From Pseudogulbenkiania sp. (GTDB lineage Bacteria; Pseudomonadota; Gammaproteobacteria; Burkholderiales; Chromobacteriaceae): a DNA stretch of 52,402 nucleotides. The translations under genes were made by a program, and so were the position numbers. How positions within the stretch are numbered: position 1 is the first letter of the stretch; each line of letters starts with the position of its first letter. The notes under the pieces are model-generated. The model saw only the letters and a list, made by a program, of their open reading frames with translations, was not told the DNA's origin and did no database searches. This document shows positions 36,233-45,568 of this stretch, one piece after another. The DNA lies in assembly GCA_016192025.1 (NCBI GenBank), contig JACPUY010000350.1:1-52402 (forward strand), read 5' to 3'.

Positions 36233-39226
36233 TCAGGCCGGGTCGGCCGTCGTACGCCGGGCCTGCTGGCCTAGCCACTCCAGCACCTCGTCGCCGGCGA
36301 GGGGCCGGTCGAGCGGTGCGGCGGGCCGCAGCCGGCAACCGGCGGCGCGCAGTAGGGCCTGCTGCTCCTCGTTCTCGACGCCGCTGGCCACGACCTGCAG
36401 CTCGAGCTGCCCGGCCAGCTGCAGCAAGGTCTCGAGCAGCCCGGCGCGGCTCTGCTCCTGGCCGAGCTGGTGGATGAACTCGCGGTCCAGCGTGATGTGC
36501 CGCAGCGGCAGCCGGGTCAACTGCGACAGCGAGGCATAGCTGGTGCCGAAGCCGTCCATGGCCAGGCTCACCCCCAGCCCGGCCAGCTGCGGCAAGACCG
36601 TGCGGCTCAGCGCCGGGTTGCGCATCACCTGGCCTTCACCGATGCCGATGGTCAGCCGCGACGGCGCCAGCCTGGTTTGCAGCAGGATGTCGCGCAGCAT
36701 GTCCGGCAGACCGGCCTGCAGCCCCGCCATGCCGGACAGCCGCACGGTCAGCGACACATCCAGCCCCCGCTGCTGCCAGTCCCCGCCGTCACGGCAGGCC
36801 TGGCGCAGCATCCACAGATTGAGGGTCTGGCTCAGCCCCGCCTCGTCAGCCTGCCCCAAGAAGTCTTCCGGCATCAGCACGCTGCCGTCCGGCTGGCTCC
36901 AGCAGGGCAGCGCCTCCACCGCCGCCGGCCAACGGCCGGCGCTCTCGCCGGGAGCGCCGTCGGCGGCGACGAGCGGCCGGTAGCACAGGGTCAGCTCGTT
37001 GCGCGCCAGCGCCGCGTCCAGCCGCACGCCGAAGGCCAGCCGCTGGCTGGCACGCTGCTGCATCTCGCGGTTGAACAGGCAACACTGCCCGCCCCCCGCC
37101 AGCTTGGCCTCGTACAGCGCCATATCCGCGTGCCGGCACAGCGTCTCGGCGTCGTCGCCGTGCTGGGGAAAGAAGGCGATGCCGACGCTGGCGCCGACAA
37201 AGAGCTCTTGGCCGTCCAGCACGACCGGCTGGCTGACGCTCTGGATGATGCGCCCGGCCACCTGAAAGGCCTGCTCCTCGCCGCACAGCTCGGTCAACAG
37301 CACGGTGAACTCGTCGCCCCCCTGCCGCGCCAGGGTATCGGCGTCGCGCACCACGCCGCGCAGCCGGCTGGCAACTTCGCTCAGCAGCCGGTCACCGGCC
37401 GGGTGGCCCAGGCTGTCGTTGACGAACTTGAAGCGGTCGAGGTCGATGTACATCACCGCCAGCTGGCCCGGCTCCCGGCGCGCGCCGGCCAGCGCCATCT
37501 GCAGGTGGTCGGCAAACAGCGCGCGGTTGGCCAGGCCGGTCAGCGGGTCGTAGAACGCCAGCCGCTGCAGCTCGCGCTCGCCCTGCTTGAGCAGGGTGAT
37601 GTCGCGCGAGATCCACACGGTGTGCAGCAACCGGCCGCGTTCATTGCACAGCTCGTTGAGCGTCACCCACGAGGTAAACAGTTCTCCATCCTGGCGCCGT
37701 CCGGGCAGCTCGCCGCTCCAGCAACCGCTCTCGCCCAGCGTGCGCTGCAGTTCGCGCCGCGCCGGTTCGTCCAGCAGACCTTGCGTGGCGTGAAACAGTG
37801 ACCGGCCGATCAGCTCTTCGCGCGCGGCGCCGCAGGCCGCGGCGTAGGCCGGGTTGACCTCGATGATGTGGCCCTCCGGGTTGGCGATCGCCACCGCCTC
37901 GCCGGTGCTGCGGATCACCTCGGCGTAGAGATGCAGGTCTTTTTCCGCCTGGCGCCGCCAGCTGGCGTCGCGGATATCGCTGAACACCAGCATGCCCTGC
38001 GAGCTGGGAATCAGGCTCACGCTGACTTCGATCGGCAATTCGCGGCCATCGCTGCAGCGGATGTGGATATCGGACAGGATCTCGTCGGGCGCGGCCAGCT
38101 CGCCGTTCTCCACGTGCCGGTACCAGCCGCGCAGCGCCGAGCGCAGCCGCTCCGGCACCAAGAGTTCGATCGGCTGCCCTTGCAGCTCGTCGGCCGGGTA
38201 GCCCAGCAGCGTCTCCACCCGGGCGTTGGCCATCACGATGCGGCCGTCCCGGGTGCTGATGATGACGGCGTCGGGCGCCGCCTTGAGCAAGCCGCGCGCC
38301 CAGGCCTCGCTGTCGTGTAGTGCACGGGTGCGCTCGACCACGCGCTGCTCCAGATCCTCCTGGGCGCGCTGCAGGTCGCGGTTCAGCGTCAGCAGTTGCT
38401 GCTCCTTGCTGCGCACCCGTCCCAGCACCATGCGGAACGCCTCGATCACCCCGCCCAGTCGCGCCAGCTCGTCGCCGCGGCCCAGCGCGTGCAGGTTGGA
38501 GCCGGCCTCGCGCCCGAGCTCCACCAGCGCGGCAAACTGCTGTTCCAGCGAGCGCGATAGCCAGCGCGCGCCCAGCAGCGCCAGCACCAGCAAGGCGATG
38601 CACACCCCGCCGCCGGCCAGGCTCCACCACACCACCTCTTCCTGGTTGCTGCCCACCTGACGCACTACGTCCTGGTCCAGGGATCGGGTTTCTGCCAGCA
38701 GCATCGGTTCGAACAGCATGACCAGCTGCAGGAACTGCCGGTCGGCCACGTCGAAATGGCGCCGGGCCGCGTCCGGGTCGGCCGGCAACTGAGCCACCGC
38801 GACCGCCACCTTGCGCTCGTAGTCGGCCAGCCCGAGCAGGAAATGGCCCACGCTGGGATCGTTGTCGCCGACCGGCTGGCCCGACGCGGGCTCGTTTAGC
38901 CGCGTGGCGGAGCGTACCAGCCCGGCCAGGCGCTGCCGGGCATTTTTCACCAGCGCCGGGTCGGTCGGTTCGCGCAGCAAGCCGCCCAGCTCGATGTGCA
39001 GCTGGGTCAGCCCAGCGAACTGGCCGGCCAGCGCGTTCATCTGCTGCAGCCGTGCCGTGTTGACTTCCACCACCGACAGGCTCTGACGCTGCGACGTCAG
39101 CAGAAAACCGCCGATCAGCACGACAATCAGCACCAGCGCCAGCAACGGCGCCACCAGCAGGCGCTGGCGCAGCGACAAGGCATCCAGCCAGCCGAGCCGG
39201 GCGTGGGCCCGCGTCGTTTCAGTCAT
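36233..39226 (-). CDS. Membrane PAS-PAS-GGDEF-EAL protein with degenerate EAL domain
   Basis: A 997-residue signalling protein (numbering below counts from the track Met two residues earlier). Two membrane helices (about 25-47 and 203-223) flank a four-helix periplasmic sensor, then HAMP, two PAS domains (about 315-430 and 435-560), GGDEF and EAL. GGDEF is at 638-642 with the RxxD inhibitory site (RDAD) intact. The EAL domain keeps EAL at 773-775 but has lost most metal and catalytic residues: VRLS instead of VNLS (Arg831), LTIGIGEG for LELEITES, DGFG for DDFG, ITLD for IKID and VVASGVE for VVAEGVE. So it likely makes or senses c-di-GMP but does not degrade it. Start chosen at the second ATG, 9 bases from AGGGG; the first is only 2 bases away. 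Confidence 0.93.
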   Translation of the reverse strand: MTETTRAHARLGWLDALSLRQRLLVAPLLALVLIVVLIGGFLLTSQRQSLSVVEVNTARLQQMNALAGQFAGLTQLHIELGGLLREPTDPALVKNARQRLAGLVRSATRLNEPASGQPVGDNDPSVGHFLLGLADYERKVAVAVAQLPADPDAARRHFDVADRQFLQLVMLFEPMLLAETRSLDQDVVRQVGSNQEEVVWWSLAGGGVCIALLVLALLGARWLSRSLEQQFAALVELGREAGSNLHALGRGDELARLGGVIEAFRMVLGRVRSKEQQLLTLNRDLQRAQEDLEQRVVERTRALHDSEAWARGLLKAAPDAVIISTRDGRIVMANARVETLLGYPADELQGQPIELLVPERLRSALRGWYRHVENGELAAPDEILSDIHIRCSDGRELPIEVSVSLIPSSQGMLVFSDIRDASWRRQAEKDLHLYAEVIRSTGEAVAIANPEGHIIEVNPAYAAACGAAREELIGRSLFHATQGLLDEPARRELQRTLGESGCWSGELPGRRQDGELFTSWVTLNELCNERGRLLHTVWISRDITLLKQGERELQRLAFYDPLTGLANRALFADHLQMALAGARREPGQLAVMYIDLDRFKFVNDSLGHPAGDRLLSEVASRLRGVVRDADTLARQGGDEFTVLLTELCGEEQAFQVAGRIIQSVSQPVVLDGQELFVGASVGIAFFPQHGDDAETLCRHADMALYEAKLAGGGQCCLFNREMQQRASQRLAFGVRLDAALARNELTLCYRPLVAADGAPGESAGRWPAAVEALPCWSQPDGSVLMPEDFLGQADEAGLSQTLNLWMLRQACRDGGDWQQRGLDVSLTVRLSGMAGLQAGLPDMLRDILLQTRLAPSRLTIGIGEGQVMRNPALSRTVLPQLAGLGVSLAMDGFGTSYASLSQLTRLPLRHITLDREFIHQLGQEQSRAGLLETLLQLAGQLELQVVASGVENEEQQALLRAAGCRLRPAAPLDRPLAGDEVLEWLGQQARRTTADPA

Positions 39227-39357
39227 TGTCATTTCCCCTTGCGATTGGCCGCGGTAGCTGGGTCGACACGCCGGCCATGTCAGGCATGGTCATGCACCGC
39301 ACTCCTTACTTATAGTGCATATTCGTCGCCGGCAACGCCGCAAAGTGGACCAGGCCG

Positions 39358-39363
39358 TATAAT
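39358..39363 (+). promoter_or_regulatory. -10 box directly before srkA, possible leaderless transcript
   Basis: A consensus TATAAT ends six bases before the ATG at 39370, and there is no ribosome site. A transcript from here would begin at about the A of the start codon. No clear -35 box is present. Confidence 0.45.
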
Positions 39364-39369
39364 GCCGCC

Positions 39370-40359
39370 ATGACGACACCACCCCCGCCGCCCTTCGCCG
39401 GGCTGACCCCCGACTGCCTGCTCGATGCACTGGCAGGCCTCGGCCTGCCAGTCAGCGGCCATCTCTTGGCGCTCAACAGCTATGAAAACCGCGTCTACCA
39501 GATCGGTATCGACGACGCGCCGCCACTGGTGGCCAAGTTCTACCGCCCCGAGCGCTGGAGCGACGAACAGATTCTGGAGGAGCACGCCTTTGTGGCGGAA
39601 CTGGCCGAACGCGAGATCCCGGTGGTCGGCGCGCTGAACCTGGCCGGGCGCACGCTGCACCGGCATGCCGGCTTCCGCTTCGCGCTGTTTCCGCGCCGCG
39701 GCGGGAGGGCGCCGGAATTGGACCGGCCGGACACGCTGCAATGGCTGGGGCGCTTTCTCGGCCGCATCCACGCGGTCGGCGCGATCACTCCGTTCGCGCT
39801 TCGGCCAGTCCTGAACGTGCAAAGCTTCGGCGAAGAGCCGCTGACCTACCTCGCCGGCTGCCCGTTCATCCCGGCGGAACTGCGCGAGGTGTATCTGGGG
39901 GTGGCGCGCCAGGCGCTGGACGGGGTGCGGCGCTGCTACGACCGCGCCGGCGACGTCGCCACGCTGCGCCTGCACGGCGACTGCCATGCCAGCAACGTGC
40001 TGTGGACCGACGATGGGCCGCACTTCGTCGATTTCGACGACAGCCGCATGGGGCCGGCGGTGCAGGATCTGTGGATGCTGTTGTCGGGTGAGCGCGCCGA
40101 GCAGAGCGCCCAGCTGGCCGACCTCTTGGCCGGTTACGAGGATTTTTGCGAGTTCGATACGCGCGAGCTGTACCTGGTCGAGGCCTTGCGCACGCTGCGG
40201 CTGATCCACTACAGCGCCTGGCTGGCGCGGCGCTGGCACGACCCGGCCTTCCCCGCCGCCTTTCCGTGGTTCGACAACCCGCGCTACTGGCAGGACCAGA
40301 TCCTGGCGCTGCGCGAGCAGATCGCGCTGATGGACGAGCCGCCGCTGTGGCCGGTGTAG
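39370..40359 (+). CDS. srkA: Stress response kinase SrkA (YihE-like serine/threonine kinase)
   Basis: A 329-residue protein of the choline kinase-like fold, matching YihE/SrkA, a kinase that protects against oxidative and antibiotic killing in E. coli. Family motifs are LNSYENRVYQIG near residue 36, VAKFYRPERWSDEQILEEHAF, the catalytic LHGDCHASNVLW and the metal-binding VDFDDSRMGPAVQDLWML. The C-terminal FDNPRYWQDQILALREQ is also typical. Only 37 bases separate it from the convergent MFS gene. A TATAAT six bases before the ATG suggests a leaderless mRNA. Confidence 0.93.
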   Translation: MTTPPPPPFAGLTPDCLLDALAGLGLPVSGHLLALNSYENRVYQIGIDDAPPLVAKFYRPERWSDEQILEEHAFVAELAEREIPVVGALNLAGRTLHRHAGFRFALFPRRGGRAPELDRPDTLQWLGRFLGRIHAVGAITPFALRPVLNVQSFGEEPLTYLAGCPFIPAELREVYLGVARQALDGVRRCYDRAGDVATLRLHGDCHASNVLWTDDGPHFVDFDDSRMGPAVQDLWMLLSGERAEQSAQLADLLAGYEDFCEFDTRELYLVEALRTLRLIHYSAWLARRWHDPAFPAAFPWFDNPRYWQDQILALREQIALMDEPPLWPV

Positions 40360-40396
40360 GCGGCCAGCCGGCGTGGTGAAGGACTGAACGGCGGGG

Positions 40397-41653
40397 TCAT
40401 GCGGCCGGACTATCGGCCGCCTCTTCCACCAGCCGGTGACGCTGCGCCAGCGTCGGGAACAGCCGCATCCACAGCGCCGCCACTGCCAAGGTGCAGACCC
40501 CGCCCAGCACCACTGCCGGCACCGCACCGAACAGCGCCGCGGTGGCGCCGGATTCGAACTCTCCGAGCTGGTTGGAGGCACCGATGAACAGCGAATTGAC
40601 CGCGCTGACCCGGCCGCGCATCTCGTCCGGGGTTTCCAGCTGCACGAAGGTCGAGCGGATCACTACGCTGACCATGTCCGCCGCGCCCAGCACCATCAGC
40701 GCGACCAGCGACAGGGCGAGCGAGGTCGACAAGCCGAAGACGATGGTGGCGAGCCCGAACACCGCCACCGCTGAGAACATCACCTGGCCCACCCGGCGCG
40801 CGATCGGGAAGCGCATCAGCCAGGCCGACATCGCCAGCGCGCCGACCGCCGGCGCCGAGCGCAGCAGGCCCAGCCCCCACGGCCCAGTGAGCAGGATGTC
40901 GCGCGCGTAGATCGGCAGCAGCGCGGTGGCCCCGCCCAGCAGCACCGCGAACAGGTCGAGCGAAATGGCGCCGAGGATGTCCGGCCGGCGCCGGATGAAG
41001 CGCACCCCGGCCAGCAGCGAATCGAACGTCATGCGGCTGTGCGACGGTTCCTGCGGGCGCACCGGCAGGCGCGCGATCAGCAGCGCGCCGGCCAGGTAGA
41101 GCAGCAGGTCCAGCGTGTAGGTGAACTCGGCGCCCAGCGCGTACAGCAGCCCGCCCAGCGCCGGCGCCAGGATCGTCGCCGCCTCGTTGGCCGACGCGGC
41201 CGCAGCCACCGCCGGCGGCAACAGCGACGCTGGCACCACGTTCGGCAGCAGCGCCTGCATGGTCGGCATGTCGAAGGCGCGGCAGATGCCGATTACCACC
41301 GACAGCGCGAAGATCAGCTCGCGGCTGACCGACCACCCCGCCCCGGCGCTGCCCAGCGCCAGCACCCCCGCCACCACCGCCTGTAGCAGCAGGCTCGCCA
41401 GCACGATGCGCTTGCGGTCGAAACGGTCCGCCGCCGAACCCACCACCAGCACCAGCAGCACCCGCGGCAGGAACTGCAGCAGCCCGACCAGGCCCAAGTC
41501 GAGCGCGCTGCCGGTGAGCGAATACACCTGCCAGCCGATGGCCACGGTGAGGATCTGGAAGCCGCTGGTGAGACACACCCGGGTTAGCCAGTACAGCCAG
41601 AACGGACGGAAATGACGCAGTGAGGAAGGCACGGCCGGGGAGGCAGGACTCAT
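40397..41653 (-). CDS. MFS transporter (EntS-like exporter group)
   Basis: A 418-residue major facilitator protein with about 12 membrane spans. The first span region reads FWLYWLTRVCLTSGFQILTVAIGWQVY, and the loop 2-3 motif VGSAADRFDRKRIV matches the family's GxxxDRxxRR signature. Sequence style resembles the EntS/MFS_3 drug or siderophore exporters (FVQLETPDEMRGRVSAVNSLFIGASNQLGEFESG). The ATG at 41653 gives a sensible N-terminus (MSPASPAVPSSLRHFRPF) but has no good ribosome site; the track's 41857 start adds a non-membrane stretch. Substrate unknown. Confidence 0.9.
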   Translation of the reverse strand: MSPASPAVPSSLRHFRPFWLYWLTRVCLTSGFQILTVAIGWQVYSLTGSALDLGLVGLLQFLPRVLLVLVVGSAADRFDRKRIVLASLLLQAVVAGVLALGSAGAGWSVSRELIFALSVVIGICRAFDMPTMQALLPNVVPASLLPPAVAAAASANEAATILAPALGGLLYALGAEFTYTLDLLLYLAGALLIARLPVRPQEPSHSRMTFDSLLAGVRFIRRRPDILGAISLDLFAVLLGGATALLPIYARDILLTGPWGLGLLRSAPAVGALAMSAWLMRFPIARRVGQVMFSAVAVFGLATIVFGLSTSLALSLVALMVLGAADMVSVVIRSTFVQLETPDEMRGRVSAVNSLFIGASNQLGEFESGATAALFGAVPAVVLGGVCTLAVAALWMRLFPTLAQRHRLVEEAADSPAA

Positions 41654-41989
41654 GGAGGCAGGCAAGAAAGGGACGGTGGGCGTCACAGAGTACGCCCGCC
41701 TCGCCCCGAGCGCCAGCCAGCGCCACTGTTCCAGGCTGGCACAACTCGCCGCCCACCCGACTGTGACAAGGTGACACAGTGTTGCAGCCTGCCACAACGA
41801 CATCTGCCCCCTCTGCACCGGCACCGTCCGGCGCAGTCGTCCCACCGCCGCCACCACGCCCTCGAACCCGATAAAAATCTTTCATCTTCAATGGGATAGC
41901 CAACTCCATACCAAAGTCGTAGCCGGTTCTCCCCCGTTCGGGAACGGCGCTTGCACCCTAGAGGCGTCTGCCACCGGAATGGAGAAACC
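41654..41989. other. Intergenic region between the MFS gene and the porin
   Basis: This 336-base divergent gap has no supported gene. It holds overlapping small dyads at 41762-41782 (TGTGACA / TGACACA with one mismatch, and ACAC-A-GTGT) and an AT-rich segment from 41870 (ATAAAAATCTTTCATCTTCAAT) that is the likeliest promoter area for the porin. The minus-strand ORF 41683-41991 lacks any family likeness. Confidence 0.45.
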
Positions 41990-43120
41990 ATGAAAACCAG
42001 AACTCAAACCACCCTGCTCGCCAGCCTCGTCACTGCCCTGTTCGCCGGCCAGGCGCTGGCCCTCGAAGTGTATAACGATAAGGGTTGGACGCTGGACATC
42101 AGCGGCTCGGTCAACGCCTTCTACACCACCAGCAAGACTGACGGCGGCGAGCGTTCCAGCCAGATCGAGAACGGCCTGTTGCCCGGCTACTTCAACATCG
42201 CCGCCGCCACCAAGCAGAAAGGCCTCGACATCAAGGGCGTGATCGGCATCTGGCCGGGCATCGACTCCGACTCGCCGGCATTCGCCGGCACCACCGGCGG
42301 CGTGGGCAAGTCCACGGTGGACGCCCGCACCAACTACCTGAGCTTCGGCAACGACAAGATCGGCACCTTCAAGCTCGGCCGCGATATCGGCCTGTTCCAG
42401 TCCAACGCCATCCTCAACGACATGACGCTGATCGGCGTAGGCGGCGGCGCTGGTCTGGCGCGCAACATCAACACCACGCTCGGCGGCATCGGCGGCGGCT
42501 ACATCTACGCCGAATTCCAGCCGCAGATCACCTACACCACGCCGGATTTCAACGGCTTCCACGCCAGCGTCGGCGTGTTCGACAACAAGGACGTGGACAG
42601 CAGCGGCACCACCGGCAGCCATCCCGGCTACCAGGGGCTGGCCGAGTACGGTTTCAAGAGCAACGCCGCCTCGGGCAAGGCCTGGTTGGGCTTCGTCAAC
42701 CAGCACTTCGACAAGCTCGCCAGAGACAACGCCACCGGTTTCGAGCTGGGCGCCAAGGCCGATATCGGCAACGTCGGGCTGATGGCACAGGGCTTCACCG
42801 GCAAGGGCATCGGCGACACCCTCCTGTTCTCCGGCGGCACCGACGCCGCGGGTGACAACCGCCGCTCGAACGGCTACCTGACGCAGGCCACCTACAAGAT
42901 CGACGATCTGAAACTGGGGGTGAGCTACGGCGAAAGCCGCACCAAGGCCACCAGCGCCGAAGGCAGCGGCTACGTTAACCGCGTCGCCGGCACCACGCTT
43001 GGCGCCTACTACAGCCTGACGCCGAACCTGACGCTGGTGGGCGAACTGAACCGTCGCCAGAACAAGGTCAGCGATATCGACACCGACAGCGTGTCGCTTG
43101 GCGCCATCCTGTTCTTCTGA
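41990..43120 (+). CDS. Outer-membrane porin-like protein
   Basis: A 376-residue secreted protein. The signal peptide is MKTRTQTTLLASLVTALFAGQALA, cut before LEVYNDKGW. The mature part alternates polar and aromatic residues in the manner of beta-barrel strands (GSVNAFYTTSKT, YLSFGNDKIGTFKLGRDIGLFQS, ITYTTPDFNGFHASVGVF), and the chain ends in LFF, a C-terminal phenylalanine used for outer-membrane insertion. This fits the Gram-negative trimeric porin superfamily. ATG at 41990 follows GGAG by six bases. Solute preference cannot be read from the sequence. Confidence 0.9.
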   Translation: MKTRTQTTLLASLVTALFAGQALALEVYNDKGWTLDISGSVNAFYTTSKTDGGERSSQIENGLLPGYFNIAAATKQKGLDIKGVIGIWPGIDSDSPAFAGTTGGVGKSTVDARTNYLSFGNDKIGTFKLGRDIGLFQSNAILNDMTLIGVGGGAGLARNINTTLGGIGGGYIYAEFQPQITYTTPDFNGFHASVGVFDNKDVDSSGTTGSHPGYQGLAEYGFKSNAASGKAWLGFVNQHFDKLARDNATGFELGAKADIGNVGLMAQGFTGKGIGDTLLFSGGTDAAGDNRRSNGYLTQATYKIDDLKLGVSYGESRTKATSAEGSGYVNRVAGTTLGAYYSLTPNLTLVGELNRRQNKVSDIDTDSVSLGAILFF

Positions 43121-43127
43121 TCCCTGT

Positions 43128-43147
43128 CGCCCGCCGCCCGGCGGGCG
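43128..43147. terminator. GC-rich hairpin between the porin and sigma54 activator genes
   Basis: CGCCCGCC-GCCC-GGCGGGCG, an 8-bp stem right after the porin stop, without a T-tract; the 33-base gap lies between convergent genes. Confidence 0.5.
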
Positions 43148-43153
43148 GGACGG

Positions 43154-44188
<1,035 letters not shown>

Positions 44189-44311
44189 GCGGTCTCTCCC
44201 TGTCGCCGGGCTGGCCGCACACCGATGAGCGCGCGCCCGGTCATCCTGCTTTGTACAAGGGAGTGTGAGCCATCACCATTCATCTTTGGTCGGGGATGGC
44301 CGCTGCCGCGT

Positions 44312-44317
44312 TACAAT
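44312..44317 (+). promoter_or_regulatory. -10 box directly before the metallopeptidase gene, possible leaderless transcript
   Basis: TACAAT ends six bases before the ATG at 44324, with no ribosome site between, so transcription may begin at the start codon. No clear -35 box. Confidence 0.4.
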
Positions 44318-44323
44318 GGCGCC

Positions 44324-44830
44324 ATGTCCGATTTTCCCTACCTCGCCGGCTACCCGCCGGCCCTGCTCGAACGCGTGCGGGCGCTGGTCGCCGGCAACCG
44401 GCTCGGCCCGTGGCTGGCCGAGCGCTACCCCGAGCGTCATACCGTGCAGACCGACCGCGCGCTGTACCAGTACCTGGCCGAGCTGCGCCAGCGCTACCTG
44501 AAGAACGCCGCGCCGCTGGCCAAGGTGCTGTACGACAGCCAGCAGCACCCGGTGAAGGGCACCCTGGGCACCAACACCTTCGTGGCACGGGTGCAGGGCG
44601 GCAAATTGAAGAGCAAGAACGAAATCCGCATCGCCACGCTGTTCCGCGAAGCGCCGCCGGCGTTCCTGAAGATGATCGCGGTGCACGAGCTGGCGCACCT
44701 GAAGGAGAAGGAGCACAACAAGGCGTTCTACCAGTTGTGCTGCCACATGGAGCCGGATTACCACCAGCTGGAATTCGACCTGCGGCTATGGCTGACCGCG
44801 CGCGAACTGGGCACGCCGGCCGTCGGCTGA
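44324..44830 (+). CDS. YgjP-like (M48/DUF45) metallopeptidase
   Basis: A 168-residue soluble protein with the zinc-protease motif HELAH at 121-125 (VHELAHLKEKEHNKAFYQLCC), a second likely ligand His131 and a C-terminal HQLEFDLRLWLTARE segment. This is the small DUF45/YgjP group, whose substrates are unknown; similar domains form the YgjP/SprT-like set. I begin at ATG 44324, where the family sequence starts; the track's 44171 extension is antisense to the sigma54 activator promoter. Stands divergent from that activator. Confidence 0.87.
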   Translation: MSDFPYLAGYPPALLERVRALVAGNRLGPWLAERYPERHTVQTDRALYQYLAELRQRYLKNAAPLAKVLYDSQQHPVKGTLGTNTFVARVQGGKLKSKNEIRIATLFREAPPAFLKMIAVHELAHLKEKEHNKAFYQLCCHMEPDYHQLEFDLRLWLTARELGTPAVG

Positions 44831-44916
44831 GGCCTGGCCTGGAAAGGTTGGAGGGCAGTCAGCTTGGTTGACCGGGGCACACTGTGTTCGGCCACCCCCG
44901 CAAGCCGGCGAGCGGC

Positions 44917-45447
44917 TCAGCGCACCGCCGGTTGTGCGTGTGCCGACGGCTGCGCGGTTACCGTCAGTTTCAGGCGTCGGCCCGGATCGTTCGGCAGCGT
45001 TACCGTGCTGCGCTGGCCGTGATATTCGTAAGTCACCTCGTAACCGGTCAGTTCCTCGCGCTGCGACGGGCGGCATGCCGAAACATGCTGCGTCGCCGGC
45101 TGTCGGGTGCCCTGCGTGTTGCGCGCGATCTGCTGCCCGGCCATGGCCCCGCCGATGGCGCCGACGATGGTCGCCGCGGTCTTGCCGCGGCCGCCGCCGA
45201 CCTGGTGGCCGAGCACCCCGCCAACCAGACCGCCGAGCAGCGCCCCGCCGTTCTCGGCGGTCACCATACCCTCCAGCCCGCCGGTGGCCGCCGGTGCCGC
45301 CGCCGGCTCGTTCACCGGCTCGCAGTTGTCATCGTTCACCGTCTGGTACAGCGGCTCGCTCTTCAGCACCGTGGCGTAGTCGGTAAAGGTCATCGCTTGC
45401 GCGGTTCCGGCGGCCAAAAGCAGCGCGCTGATCAGCATTCGTTTCAT
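44917..45447 (-). CDS. Glycine zipper 2TM domain protein (outer-membrane associated)
   Basis: A 176-residue exported protein. MKRMLISALLLAAGTAQA is a signal peptide; there is no lipobox Cys, so it is probably periplasmic or outer-membrane associated rather than a lipoprotein. The centre is a glycine zipper, GGALLGGLVGGVLGHQVGGGRGKTAATIVGAIGGAMAG (about 67-104), which packs as two close helices. The C-terminal part, YEVTYEYHGQRSTVTLPNDPG, resembles Rickettsia 17-kDa-antigen-like proteins. I start at the second ATG (45447), 10 bases from GGAG; the first ATG at 45456 lies only one base after it. A 20-base palindrome lies upstream. Confidence 0.87.
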   Translation of the reverse strand: MKRMLISALLLAAGTAQAMTFTDYATVLKSEPLYQTVNDDNCEPVNEPAAAPAATGGLEGMVTAENGGALLGGLVGGVLGHQVGGGRGKTAATIVGAIGGAMAGQQIARNTQGTRQPATQHVSACRPSQREELTGYEVTYEYHGQRSTVTLPNDPGRRLKLTVTAQPSAHAQPAVR

Positions 45448-45522
45448 TGTCGGCATTCTCCATCGGCAACCACCAGGGTGGCGGTGACGGCCAGTATAAA
45501 CAGACGGTATGTATGCCTTGTA

Positions 45523-45542
45523 AATATCTGTTAACAGATATT
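45523..45542. promoter_or_regulatory. 20-base perfect palindrome upstream of the glycine zipper gene
   Basis: AATATCTGTTAACAGATATT is a perfect palindrome in the gap between the EamA stop and the glycine zipper gene, 76 bases upstream of the latter's start. It is AT-rich and lacks a loop or T-tract, so an operator is more likely than a terminator. The binding protein is unknown. Confidence 0.5.
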
Positions 45543-45568
45543 AAGCCGCCCGCTTTCCCCTCCTGTGG

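Noticed and set aside
41762-41782. CRP-like site (TGTGA...TCACA)
   Set aside because: The right half is offset (TGACACA) and the spacing does not match the TGTGA-N6-TCACA pattern.
45523-45542. Terminator of the EamA gene
   Set aside because: The palindrome has no loop, is AT-rich and is not followed by a T-run on the minus strand.
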